DNA of 64,000 bases from Streptomyces tuirus (lineage in GTDB: Bacteria; Actinomycetota; Actinomycetes; Streptomycetales; Streptomycetaceae), in assembly GCA_018195615.1 (NCBI GenBank), contig JAGTPG010000002.1, positions 5,139,501-5,203,500 on the forward strand, in the 5' to 3' direction. The first letter of the stretch is position 1. Each line of letters opens with the position of its first letter. The notes below the pieces were generated by a model that saw only the letters and a list, made by a program, of their open reading frames with translations, was not told where the DNA came from and did no database searches. The position numbers and the translations under genes were made by a program. Shown piece after piece: positions 38,612 to 47,684 of the stretch.

Positions 38612-38806
38612 GGGACTTCTCGCGCCCGAGAGGGACCGTTCTCCCGCCTGGCCCGACGCCAGTTCCACCACCGTCACGTCCGAAGGCGCTCCGACCCGGG
38701 CCGGCGGACCCCACGAGCCCGCGCCCCGTGACACGTACAGCTGGGTGTCGCCGTACCGTTCCGGCTGGTGCGCCAGCAGGACCGACAACCTCTGGAGCGT
38801 GAGCAC
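38612..38806 (-). pseudogene. Metallophosphoesterase, C-terminal remnant with internal deletion
   Basis: On the minus strand LSVLLAHQP is followed directly by ERYGDTQLYVSRGAGSWGPP and RVGAPSDVTVVELASG. In calcineurin-like phosphoesterases about 40 residues, including the metal-binding GHTHGG motif, separate these two segments. The N-terminal part is also absent and no stop separates it from the hydroxylase frame downstream. It is a non-functional remnant. Confidence 0.6.
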
Positions 38807-38935
38807 CGCTGACCTGCTCGCACCGCTGTTGAGCGCTGTCCGTTACTCGATCGGGCACGCGAGGGGCACGCTTGGCTTGCTCCCGGCTCCCCGGTGGTGG
38901 CCGCCCGTCCCGGCCCGATCGAGCCTGGTCCTTCC

Positions 38936-39139
38936 TCAGGCGGTCGTCTGCGGCTGCCGCTCGGACACGGCCCTCACCGCCGAGCCCGAGACGAGCACTG
39001 CTGACAGGGCGATCAGACTGGTCAGGACGTCCTGGATCTGTGCCGCCGGGGCGTAGACGATCACGATGACGATGAGCAGGGCCGCCCAGCCCTTCGGGCG
39101 AGCGTCGGACAGTACAGAGCGAGTGGGAGCCACAGTCAT
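38936..39139 (-). CDS. Small membrane protein, function unknown
   Basis: A 67-residue protein with two likely spans (GWAALLIVIVIVYAPAAQI and VLTSLIALSAVLVSG) and charged ends. A perfect AGGAGG lies 9 bases before ATG 39139, which argues that it is expressed. It stands alone among gene remnants. I do not recognise it. Confidence 0.55.
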   Translation of the reverse strand: MTVAPTRSVLSDARPKGWAALLIVIVIVYAPAAQIQDVLTSLIALSAVLVSGSAVRAVSERQPQTTA

Positions 39140-39383
39140 TGCGGTACCTCCTGGTACTCAGTGCCCGCACCACCGACCTTGCCGTCAGGCCCGTTCGGTG
39201 GTGCGGGCTTCCTGCTTGGACCCATAGTGGCGTCTTCGCCGCCCGGAGGTCCCTTGAGCGCCCCGGGCAAGGTCCACGCTCCCTCGGACGGGCGATCGCG
39301 GGGCGGGTGCCCGCGCCCGCCCAAGTCGGTATGCCCATGGGCCGTTTGGGTCCCGGGCGCGACTGAGGCCTCACTCAGCCCGC

Positions 39384-39740
39384 GCTGTATCTGCGGAGAC
39401 GACGTCCCTGACGGTCAGCGGCACCCGCCGGACCGTGACGGTGGACAATCGCACGTCGCTGCGAAGGCCTGCGACGCCGGGGCCTGCGGGGCGTGCACGC
39501 CTCGCCGTCCGGCTGGAGGGCGCCGAGGTCACCACCATGGAAGGACTGGCCGGCGGCGACGAACTGCACCCGCTGCAGCAGGCGTTCATCGACCAGGACG
39601 CCTTCCAGTGCGGCTACCGCACCCCCGGGCAGATCATGTCCGGGGTCGGCTGCATCGAAGAGGGGCACACCGGCTCTGCGGAGGAGATCCGGGAGTGGAA
39701 GATCGTGCGCGCGGTCGAGCAGACCGCCGCCCGGAAGTGA
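39384..39740 (+). pseudogene. Remnant of a (2Fe-2S) subunit of a xanthine dehydrogenase-type enzyme
   Basis: Pieces of a CoxS/YagT-like iron-sulfur subunit appear in order: SLTVSGTRRTVTVDNRTSL, ACDAGACGACT (in a shifted frame), LAVRLEGAEVTTMEGLAGG, LHPLQQAFIDQDAFQCGY, TPGQIMSG and KIVRAVEQTAARK. The segments between TSL and ACDAG and between GACT and LAVRLEG are missing, EEIREW joins KIVRAV without the MSGNxCRCG cluster, and the CGYC motif reads CGYR. At least three deletions and one cysteine loss make it non-functional. No flavin or Mo subunit genes follow. Confidence 0.75.
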
Positions 39741-39835
39741 GGGGCCCCTGTCCGGCCTCTCCGGCCCGATCCACCGGGACGCGCCGCTGCACCACCTCCA
39801 GCCGACCGGAAGCACGGCAGGCGCCTCCGTAAATA

Positions 39836-39851
39836 GGTAGACTGACCTACC
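39836..39851. promoter_or_regulatory. TetR-type operator candidate
   Basis: GGTAG (39836-39840) and CTACC (39847-39851) form an inverted repeat around ACTGAC, 21 bases before the TetR start. Its position suits autoregulation of the TetR/EamA pair. Confidence 0.5.
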
Positions 39852-39872
39852 CAGAAAGGGAGGCGACACGCC

Positions 39873-40481
39873 ATGAGCGACACACCCACTCCTGCGGCAC
39901 CATCCGGTAAGAGGCAGGGACGAGCCCGTACCCGGCTGCTCGACGCCGCCGCGCGCCGCTTCTACGCGGACGGCGTGACGGCGACGGGGATCGACACGAT
40001 CACCGCAGAGGCGGGCGTGGCGAAGATGAGCCTGTACAACAACTTCTCCTCCAAGGCCGACCTGGTGATGGCCTACCTCGACGCGCGGCACGAGGAGTGG
40101 CTGGGCCTGTACCGGAGGAGGCTGGAAGAAGCCGGGGGCGGTCGCGGCGGTGTGCTGGCCGTCTTCGACGCGTACGCCGATCACGCCGCGTTCGCCTACG
40201 AGCACGGCTTCCGCGGGTGCGGACTGCTGAACGCGGCTGCCGAACTGCCCGCCGGGCACGAGGGGCGGGACGTGGTGCGCCGGCACAAGGAGGAGGTCGA
40301 GACCCTCCTCGCCGGGCACGTCGGGGAACTGCTGCCCGACCGGCCCGAGGAGGCGCGGGCATTGGCGGAGCATCTGTCGTTCCTGCTGGAAGGCGCGATG
40401 GCACGCGCCGGTCTGGAGGGCGCGGGGACGCGTCTGGAGCATGCGCGGACCATGGCGGCGAACCTGCTGGACCGGCTGTGA
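39873..40481 (+). CDS. TetR-family transcriptional regulator
   Basis: A 202-residue TetR regulator: the N-terminal helix-turn-helix is TRLLDAAARRFYADGVTATG with ITAEAGVAKMSLYNNFSSKADLV (in pieces), followed by an all-helical ligand domain of the kind seen in exporter regulators. AGGGAGG lies 8 bases before ATG 39873. Its TGA overlaps the GTG of the EamA gene (GTGA at 40478), so the two are co-translated and the exporter is the likely target. The gene is intact. Confidence 0.88.
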   Translation: MSDTPTPAAPSGKRQGRARTRLLDAAARRFYADGVTATGIDTITAEAGVAKMSLYNNFSSKADLVMAYLDARHEEWLGLYRRRLEEAGGGRGGVLAVFDAYADHAAFAYEHGFRGCGLLNAAAELPAGHEGRDVVRRHKEEVETLLAGHVGELLPDRPEEARALAEHLSFLLEGAMARAGLEGAGTRLEHARTMAANLLDRL

Positions 40482-41480
40482 CGCCGCCCGCCGGACACAC
40501 GGCCCGCTCGGTGGGCATGGGCTCGCTGTGCGTGCTCGTGGCATCGGTTCTGTGGGGCACCACCGGCACCGCCGCGACCTTCGCCCCAGCCGTGGGGCCC
40601 CTCGCGATCGGAGCTGCCGCCATGGGCCTGGGCGGACTGCTCCAGGCCCTCATGGCCGCCCCCGGATCAGCCGGGAAAGGCCCGGGCTGCGCGCCCAGCG
40701 CGGCGTGGTCGTGCTCGGCGCGCTGTCGGTGGGGGCCTACCCGCTGGCGTTCTACAGCTCCATGCACCTGGCCGGGGTCGCCGCCGGCACCGTGGTGTCG
40801 ATCGGCTCGGCGCCGCTCGCCTCGGCCGTGATCGAGCGCGTGGTGGACAAACGCCGCCTCACCCGCCGCTGGATGATCGGCGCCGCTCTGGGTCTGTCGG
40901 GAACCGTGCTGCTGTGCATGGCCGAAGCGGCCCAGGCACACTCCGGCCCTGGCACCCACTCCGCGCGGTCGACCGTACTCGGTGTGGGGCTGGGCCTGGT
41001 GGCCGGCTTCACCTACGCCCTGTACTCCTGGGCGGCCCACCGTCTGATCACCCACGGCGTCACCTCCGGCGCGGCCATGGGCACCGTCTTCGGACTGGGC
41101 GGCCTGCTGCTCCTGCCCGTGCTGCTGGTCACCGGCGCCCCGCTTCTCGACTCATGGCAGAACGCGGCCGTCGGCGCCTACATGGCCCTGGTGCCCATGT
41201 TCATCGGCTACGTCCTGTTCGGCTGGGGCCTGGCGCACGTCCCGGCGAGCACGGCGACCACCCTCTCGCTGCTGGAACCCGCCGTCGCCGCCGTGCTCGC
41301 CGTACTGGTCGTCGGTGAACGCCTGGCCCTGCTCGGCTGGGTCGGCATCGCCCTGGTCGTGGGCTGTCTCGCCGTCCTCACCACGCCGACCCGCCCAGCC
41401 GCGAAGACCCGGGCGACCACCACTGTCCGGGAGGACGGCGTCGCTCCTCCACACCGCGCTCCCGCCCCGAACAAGCCTGA
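40478..41480 (+). CDS. EamA-family (DMT) transporter (one frameshift, end uncertain)
   Basis: A ten-span drug/metabolite transporter with two EamA repeats: LCVLVASVLWGTTGTAATFA, ALSVGAYPLAFYSSMHLAG, GTVVSIGSAPLASAVIERVV, then FTYALYSWAAHRLI, YVLFGWGLAHVPASTAT and LSLLEPAVAAVLAVLVVGE (short pieces). The frame is broken near 40672 in a C5 run and restored by one C. After LAVLTTPTRPAA the open frame runs on without a stop through the antisense of the next gene, so the true end (about 41480) must involve a further lost base. GTG 40478 is coupled to the TetR gene. The substrate is unknown. Confidence 0.8.
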
Positions 41481-41511
41481 GCCTTCCGGACCGGGTCTCG
41501 CCGTGTGGTCT

Positions 41512-41909
41512 TCACTGCGCAGTGGCGTGAGCCCGGTGCTCGCGGATCTCCTCGTGGTGGTCAAAGGCCCAGCGGACGAGGGAAGCGGCGATCTCGTGGA
41601 GGCCGCGTCCCAGCGGGGTGAGGGCGTACTCCACGCGCGGCGGCACTTCCGCGTACGCGGTTCTCGTGATCAGTCCGTCCTGGCGGAGCCGGCGCAGGGT
41701 GAGGGTGAGCATCCGCTGGGAGATGCCGGGGGCCTGGCGCTGCAAGTCGGTGTAGCGCAGAGGGCCGCCCTCCAGTACGGCGATGACCAGCAGGCTCCAC
41801 TTGTCACCGACGCGATCCAGTACCTGCCGGACGAAGGCCATCTGCTCGGCGGGAATCCCGGCGCACGGCCCAGGTCCGTCGCGGGGCCCGATCCGGCTGT
41901 GGCGTCCAT
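41512..41909 (-). CDS. HxlR-family transcriptional regulator (one frameshift)
   Basis: A winged-helix HxlR regulator of about 132 residues: VLDRVGDKWSLLVIAVLEGGPLRYTDLQRQ (pieces), PGISQRMLTLTLRRLRQDGL and RTAYAEVPPRVEYALTPLGRGLH. These often sense redox or electrophile stress; a CAG motif (GPCAGIPAEQ) precedes the helix-turn-helix. ATG 41909 leads into MDATAGSGPATDLG and one added G near 41868 joins it to PCAGIPAEQMAF. It is divergent from the SDR gene, its likely target. Confidence 0.8.
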
Positions 41910-42018
41910 GGCACACATTCCTCTCCGGCACGCACATCGATGTGCCTTTCGTACGGCCTTCCATACTGGCCCATCCTGGGGGCAACGCACGAAGAGTAGG
42001 AATTGGAAGGGGTCCCCC

Positions 42019-42788
42019 ATGTCCAAAGTGATCGCGATCTTCGGAGCCGGTCCCGGCCTCGGCACCTCCGTCGCCCGCCGTTTCGCACGCGAAGGCTTCC
42101 GCGTCGCCCTGGTCGCCCGTCGCAAGGACCGCCTGGAGACCCTCGTCGAGCAGCTCACCGCGGAAGGCGTCGAGGCAGCCGCCTTCACCGCCGACCTGTC
42201 CCAGCCCACCGAGGTGCCCGAGCTGATCGCGGCCGTACGGGACCGCTTCGGCCGCATCGACGTGATCGAGTACGGCCCGATCAGCGCCGACCAGAGCTTC
42301 TCGCCGGCCACCCGGCTGGACGCCGCCACCCTGCGCAAGGACAGCCCTCTGCTCTTGCTCACCCCGGTCGAGGTGGTCCGTGCCGTGCTCCCGAGTGGAC
42401 CGAGCGCGGTGACGGCGCCTTCCTGATGACCACCGGTCACACCGCCGTCGAACCGAGGCCCCACATGAGCGGCGGCGGCCCGCTCATGGCCGCAGCCCGC
42501 AACTGGGTGTACTCCCTCAACGGTGAACTGGCCGAGGTCGGTGCCTACGCCGGCACCCTCTCCATCACCGCCTTCATCGCCGGCAGCGAGGCGGCCGAGA
42601 CGGCCGCCGCGGTGATGCCCGAGAAGGCCGGCCCGCTCGTTGACCCGGACGATCTCGCCGCGCACTACTGGGACATGTACTCCAAGCGCGACCGCGTCGA
42701 GCAGATCCACCCGCCCCCCGGGCCGGCTGACGGTGACTCCCGGGCCGGCGGGCCGGCCGCTCAGCGCACGGGGAAGCCGCAGGAGTAG
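42019..42788 (+). CDS. Short-chain dehydrogenase/reductase (one frameshift)
   Basis: An SDR oxidoreductase of about 256 residues: Rossmann motif IAIFGAGPGLGTSVARRFA, DRFGRIDVIEYGP, and LMTTGHTAVEPRP in place of the usual GSSS strand; NWVYSLNGELAEVGAY replaces the YxxxK catalytic pair, so the classical active site is not evident. The frame breaks near 42393 (AVLP to EWTERGDGAF) and is repaired by one G. ATG 42019 follows GGAAGGGGTCCCCC. Its 3-prime end overlaps the deacetylase remnant by 28 bases. Because catalytic residues are unclear, a binding or regulatory role is possible. Confidence 0.72.
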
Positions 42789-42952
42789 CCCTGCTCCTTG
42801 AGCCAGGGGAGGATCCGGCGCAGGGCCTCGACGGTCTGGGAGCGGTGGCCGCCCGCGTCGTGGAAGAGGATCGTCGGCCCGTTCGGCAGCTCCCGCTCGA
42901 CGGTGGCGACCATGGCGTCCGTGCCCGGCCGCTCGAAGTCCTTGCACGTCAA
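42761..42952 (-). pseudogene. Polysaccharide deacetylase, C-terminal remnant
   Basis: The last 63 residues of a NodB-type deacetylase: DFERPGTDAMVATVERELPNG, TILFHDAGGHRSQTVEALRRIL and WLKEQGYSCGFPVR with the conserved LFHD motif. The metal-binding HGxxHP and TxDD parts are absent; upstream of about 42955 the sequence is unrelated. It is a truncated remnant. Confidence 0.7.
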
Positions 42953-43061
42953 CGATCACGGACAAGCTCGGCGGAGTTCGCGGACAACTCGGCCGGCAGC
43001 GGCCGGGGGCCTTCCCCGGGCCTGTGAAACAGGGGTCTCCGACGGGGTCGGCCCGGCCGCC

Positions 43062-43676
43062 TCATACGCCGAGGCCGTCGAGCAGCATGGCGAGCCCTCC
43101 TCGGAACTCCCGCTCGGTGTCGACGTCGCGGGCCTGTCGGGCGGTCTCGGTCATGTGTGGGAACTCGGCGGGCGGCAGCTCGGTGATGGCTGTCGTCCCC
43201 GGCCCGGACAGCGGTCCGAGGTGTTCCAGCTGGATCGCTCCGATGACGTAACCGAGCAGGCCGCGCAGGGCGACGACCCGCCGTTCGCCCTCGACGCCCG
43301 CCTCGGTGAGGACGGAGAGCACGGTCTCCGACCAGCGCAGTACCCCGAGGGAGCGGTGCCGGTGGGTGATGGTCAGGGGGACGACCGCCGGATGGGCACC
43401 CACGGCGTCGTGCAGACGTCGCGCCATGGCCTCGATCCGCTCACGCCATGACGCGTCGGGATCCGGCGGCTCGGTGTCCACGGCGCTCAGTACGAGTTCG
43501 ACGACGAGCCTTTCCAGCTCCTCGCGGTCCTGCACGTACCGGTAGAGCCCCATGGTGCTCATGCCGAGCTCCTGGGCGACGGCGCGCATCGACAATCCGG
43601 CGAGCCCGTCGCGGTCGATGACGGCGAGAGCGGCCGAGGCGAGTTGATCGGGGGTGAGGGAACGCGGGCGTGGCAT
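43062..43676 (-). CDS. TetR-family transcriptional regulator
   Basis: A 204-residue regulator: LTPDQLASAALAVIDRDGLAGLSMRAVAQELG and MSTMGLYRYVQDREELERLVVELVL (in pieces) form the TetR helix-turn-helix, and the C-terminal part resembles the TetR_C_11-like domain of TetR(class)-type repressors. ATG 43676 lies 12 bases from a perfect 14-bp inverted repeat, its probable operator. It is divergent from the thioredoxin-fold gene at 43747, which it likely represses. The gene is intact. Confidence 0.88.
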   Translation of the reverse strand: MPRPRSLTPDQLASAALAVIDRDGLAGLSMRAVAQELGMSTMGLYRYVQDREELERLVVELVLSAVDTEPPDPDASWRERIEAMARRLHDAVGAHPAVVPLTITHRHRSLGVLRWSETVLSVLTEAGVEGERRVVALRGLLGYVIGAIQLEHLGPLSGPGTTAITELPPAEFPHMTETARQARDVDTEREFRGGLAMLLDGLGV

Positions 43677-43688
43677 GACGGTTGACAG

Positions 43689-43728
43689 CGTACGGCATAC
43701 GCTTACGCTTGTAGGCGTATGCCGTACG
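43689..43728. promoter_or_regulatory. 14-bp perfect inverted-repeat operator in a divergent promoter
   Basis: CGTACGGCATACGC (43689-43702) and GCGTATGCCGTACG (43715-43728) are exact inverted repeats with a 12-base spacer. They fill the 70-base gap between the TetR gene and the thioredoxin-fold gene. CGCTTACG is also directly repeated here. This is very likely the TetR operator. Confidence 0.8.
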
Positions 43729-43746
43729 CTTACGGAGGGGAAGCTC

Positions 43747-44348
43747 ATGCGCGTGTCCCGTAGCCGGGTGGAGCCCGGATCCACCGTGAACGAGCGCGGT
43801 CTCACCGCCGTCTCCGGCGACCAGATCGCCGTTCCCGACCCCGACCGGCTGATCCACCTCCAGTTCCGGCGCTTCGCCGGCTGCCCGGTCTGCAACCTGC
43901 ACCTGCGGTCGGTGACGCGGCGGCACGAGGAGATCGAAGCCGCCGGTGTACGCGAGGTCGTGGTCTGCCACTCGCCCGCCGAGGAACTGTTGCCCCACAC
44001 GACCGGTCTCCCGTTCGCCGTCGTCGCCGACCCCACCAGGCGGCTGTACGCGGAGTTCGGCGTGGAACGGTCACCTCGCTCCTTGCTCAGCCCGCGAGCC
44101 TGGGGCCGATCGTCCGGTCACTCGTGAGCGGCGTGCGAGAAGTCGCCCGCGGGCGGGAGCACCTGCCCTCGACCAGCCCGCACGGCGGCCGGCTCGGACT
44201 TCCCGCCGACTTCCTCATCGCGTCCGACGGCCGGGTGCTCGCCGCCAAGTACGGGGAGCACGTCTACGACCAGTGGTCGGTCGACGAACTGCTGCAGACG
44301 GCAGCCCGCACACCGCGCAGGCCTCGCACGGATCCCGCTGCTCGGTAA
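43747..44348 (+). CDS. AhpC/TSA-type thioredoxin-fold protein (one frameshift)
   Basis: A peroxiredoxin-like protein of about 200 residues: FRRFAGCPVCNLHLRSV with a CxxC pair, VVVCHSPAEELLPHTTGLPFAVVADPTRRLY (pieces) and LPADFLIASDGRVLAAKYG. The CPVC motif and overall layout match the peroxiredoxin-like AhpC/TSA family 2 rather than 2-Cys peroxiredoxins. The frame breaks near 44109 (SPRAWG to PIVRSLVSGVREVA) and is restored by one G. ATG 43747 follows GGAGGGGAAGCTC. It is controlled in all likelihood by the divergent TetR regulator. Confidence 0.8.
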
Positions 44349-44490
44349 GGCGGTCCACGAGGGCTGGGACGAGCCGGGTCGTTCTTCCCGGTGCTCCCCG
44401 ACGACCTGCCACTTTGGCGTGACGGGTGTGCACATGTGCGCCATGTCATAATGCCTGCATATTGCCACTAAAGGGATATATGGATGTGTC

Positions 44491-45725
44491 ATGACAGGGC
44501 CGCGCATCGCAGTGAGGGCAGCCGTCGCCCTGGCCCTGGCCGGGACGCTGGTCATGGCGTGCGGCGCCGGTGATGGCGGCTCGAAGACGTTGACCTGGTC
44601 GATGTGGGCCAGCGGTGGTGAGGAACAGCAGGTCTGGCATGAACTGGCGGACCGGGTGTCCCTCGAGGATCCGCAGATCACGATCAAGCTCGAGACCTCG
44701 TCCTTCGATGACTACTTCGCCGAGCTCGGCACCCGTTTCGACAGCGGCGACGCGCCCTGCATCGTCTCGATGCAGGCGCTCCGCACCACGGGCTACACCC
44801 AGGGCATGCTGCCGCTCGACGACCTGATCGCCAAGAACAAGTTCGATGTGACGGACTTCGACAAGTCCGTCATGGAAGGGCTGAGCGCCGACGGCAAGCA
44901 GTACGCGCTGCCGTACGACGTCGGCCCGGTGATCCTCACGTACAACAAGGACATGTTCCGGAACGCCGGGGTACCGGAGCCCAGGCCGGGGTGGACTCTG
45001 GCCGAGTTCGAGTCGGCCGCCCGCAAGCTGACAGGGAACCGGACGTACGGCTTCGTGGCGGCGCCTCAGGATGTGTGGATGTTCTCCATGGTGCTGACCA
45101 AGACCGGGGCGCAGCCCACCGACGGGGCGGGCAATCTGCGACTCACCACCCCCGCCATGACCGAGGGCGTGCAGTGGTACGCCGACCTCGCGGCCAGGAA
45201 GAAGGTCGCCCCCGCCTGCCCGCGCCCGATCCCGCGTTCTCCGACCGGCAGTTCCTCAGCGGCAAGGTGGCCATGGGCGCCAACGGGCCGTGGGCGTTGC
45301 TGAACCTGAAGAACCAGGCCGGCTTCCGGGTGGGCCTGACCACGCTTCCCGCCGGCCCGGACGGCAGCAGGACGTACTCGTCCGGTTCCGGGTTCGGCAT
45401 CTCCAAGTCCTGCCCGGACCCGGAGCGGGCGTTCAAGGCGATCACGCTCATGACCGCCAGGAAACAACTGGAGTGGCTCGGCGGAGTGGGACGTGCCTAT
45501 CCGTCACGTGAGTCGGCACAGCACGCGTGGTACGACAACGCCCGCCTCGCCGGCGCGCGAGAGGTTCTCGAAGCCGCCAACGCCTCAGCGATTCCACTGC
45601 GTACGACGAAACACTGGGAGCGGGTCAACGCACTGCTCAACCAGTACGGCCCCGACCTCTTCAGCGGGGCGAGCTCAGCGAAACAGGTACTGGAGCAGGT
45701 GCAACGACAGGCCGGGCAGGATTGA
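44491..45725 (+). CDS. ABC sugar-type solute-binding lipoprotein (one frameshift)
   Basis: A family-1 extracellular binding protein of about 411 residues. The lipobox is LVMAC at about residues 20-24; LTWSMWASGGEEQQVWHELAD, YTQGMLPLDDLIAKNKFDV, YALPYDVGPVILTYNKDMF and the C-terminal GSGFGISKSCPDPERAF (short pieces) are typical of carbohydrate ABC receptors. The frame changes near 45228 (VAPA to DPAFSDRQFLSGKVAMGANG) and is repaired by one C. No permease genes follow, so the receptor is orphaned here. ATG 44491 follows AAAGGGATATATGG. Confidence 0.8.
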
Positions 45726-45819
45726 TCGGCGGCAGAGCGCGTGCACGCCATGACTCCGGAAGGCACGAGTGTGTGCGTCGGACCGGGACAAAACGGAATC
45801 CACGCGAGACGCTGCCCTT

Positions 45820-46643
45820 ATGACAGCCCCACCGCCCACCGATGCCTCCCCCGATGCCCCGTACCGCTTCGACGACCTGACGGCCCTCTACATCAACTGC
45901 ACCCTCAAACCCTCCTCGCAGCTCAGCCACACCCAGGGCCTGATCGACAAGAGCGCGGCGATCATGATGTCGAGCGGGGTCACCACATCCGAGATCCGCG
46001 CCGTCGACCACGACATCGCACCCGGCGTCTACCCGGACATGACCGAACACGGCTTCGCCACCGACGAGTGGCCCGCACTGTACGAGCGGGTGATGGCCGC
46101 GGACATCCTGGTCATCGCCGGGCCGATCTGGCTCGGCGACAACAGCTCGGTGACGAAGAAGGTGATCGAGCGCCTCTACGCCTGCTCCAGCCTCCTCAAC
46201 TCACAAGGGCAGTACGCCTACTACGGCCGTGTCGGCGGCTGTCTGATCACGGGCAACGAGGACGGCGTGAAGCACTGCGCGATGAACGTCCTCTACAGCC
46301 TGCAGCACCTCGGCTACACGATCCCGCCTCAGGCCGACGCCGGCTGGATCGGCGCGGCCGGCCCCGGGCCGTCGTACCTCGATCCGGGCTCGGGCGGTCC
46401 GGAGAACGACTTCACCAACCGCAACACCAGCTTCATGACGTGGAACCTGATGCACCTCGCCGCCCTGCTCAAGCGAGCCGGTGGCGTCCCGCGTACGGTA
46501 ACCAGCGCTCGCAGTGGGACGCCGGCTGCCGCCCGGGTGCGGACAACCCGAGCACCGTTGACGGGCGTGCCGGCCCTGACGGACGTCAGGGCTTCCGCGG
46601 AGGGTTTCCGCGAGTCATACCTGAGGGTTCGGCTGGATCTTGA
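45820..46643 (+). CDS. NADPH-dependent FMN reductase/flavodoxin-like protein (one frameshift)
   Basis: A flavodoxin-fold protein: LYINCTLKPSSQLSHTQGLIDKSA with the FMN phosphate loop, ADILVIAGPIWLGDNSSVTKKVIERL and YGRVGGCLITGNEDGVKHCAMNVL (short pieces). Relatives reduce FMN or quinones. Near 46493 the frame shifts: GGVP continues as AYGNQRSQWDAGCRPGADNP after one added G, the conserved C-terminus of this family, which normally ends soon after. The extra 25 residues to 46643 may reflect another lesion. ATG 45820 was chosen because it starts just before the conserved region. Confidence 0.78.
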
Positions 46644-46662
46644 TCCACAGCAACACAATCGA

Positions 46663-47603
46663 TCACAGTTCCCGGCTGTGCCGGTACTGCCGGGGCTGAT
46701 CCCGCGTTCTCTCTTGAACGCGGTGCTCAGCGCGGAGGCGCTCGCGTAGCCGACCTGGCGGGCCACGGCGGCGACAGTGGCGTCCGGTTCTTGGAGCAGG
46801 TCCGCAGCGGTGTCCAGCCGCCAGCCGGCGAGGTAGGCCATCGGGGCTCGCCGACCAGGTCGGTGAACCGGCGAGCCAGACCCGCTCGGGAGACACCGGC
46901 TCTGGCCGCCAGCGCGGCGACGGTCCACGGGTGGGCCGGGGCACTGTGGAGGAGCCGGAGCGTAGGGCCGATCACGGGATCGGCGAGCGCACGGTACCAG
47001 GCCGGGGCCTCGGCCTCGGGCGGGCGAACCACGTCCGCAGAGTGCTGACGAGCAGCAGGTCCAGCAGTCGGTCCAGGACGACCTGTTGGCCGGCTTCCTC
47101 CTTGGTGATTTCTTCGGTGAGCATGCCGATCAGTGGGGAGGAGGGCTGAGCGTCGTGCGGGAGGACGAGGAGGGGCTGCAGAGTGCGAAGGAGCCGGTGA
47201 CTGATCTCGCCGCTCATCTGGTACTTGCCGATCAGCATCACGGTTGCCCCGTCGGGGTCGCCGGTGCCCCAAGTGCGCGGACCGAGGTCGATGACCTCGC
47301 GCAGGTGCTCGCCGGTGGGGTGGTGCGCCGAGGGCCGGGGTGGATCACGACCTGAACGGGCGTCGAGGGGGCGTCGGCGAAGGTGAACGGCGCAGGTCCG
47401 CGCATGATCGCGATGTCCCCGGGACGCAGGCGCACCGCGTCGCCGTCGTCGGGGATCGCCCAGGCCGTGCCGCGTGTGAGGGCCACGATGCTCAGCGGCG
47501 CCTGGTCCTGGACTCGCACCGACCAGGGTGGGTTCAGGACGGAGCGCAGGATGAAGGCGCTGCGGGCTCTCGGACCCGCCAGGAGATTGGACAGTGCGTC
47601 CAT
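46663..47603 (-). CDS. AraC-family regulator with cupin domain (four frameshifts)
   Basis: A cupin-6 plus AraC regulator of about 314 residues after repair. The N-terminus is MDALSNLLAGPRARSAFILRS and PPWSVRVQDQAPLSIVAL; the middle is VMLIGKYQMSGEISHRLLRTLQPLLVLPHD (pieces); the helix-turn-helix part is WTVAALAARAGVSRAGLARRF and AVARQVGYASASALSTAFKRERGISPRQYR. These lie in successive frames, each repaired by one extra base (about 47285, 47075, 46855 and 46682). It is divergent from the NmrA-like gene at 47685 and probably regulates it. Four lesions make it the most damaged full-length gene here. Confidence 0.75.
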
Positions 47604-47684
47604 GGGCGCCAGGTTAGACGCTCAAGCACGTAATCGAGTGTTCTGGCTATTCATCGTCTGGTCCTGGTGGCGTGCACTGGCAGC

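Noticed and set aside
37694..38806. A frame joining the metallophosphoesterase remnant to the AspH hydroxylase
   Set aside because: The stop between the two is missing, but a start with family sequence is present at 38431; the run-on is a by-product of decay.
40441..42426. A 661-codon frame joining the EamA transporter, antisense HxlR sequence and SDR
   Set aside because: The middle third is the reverse of a conserved regulator, so the continuity is accidental and depends on lost bases, not a true fusion.
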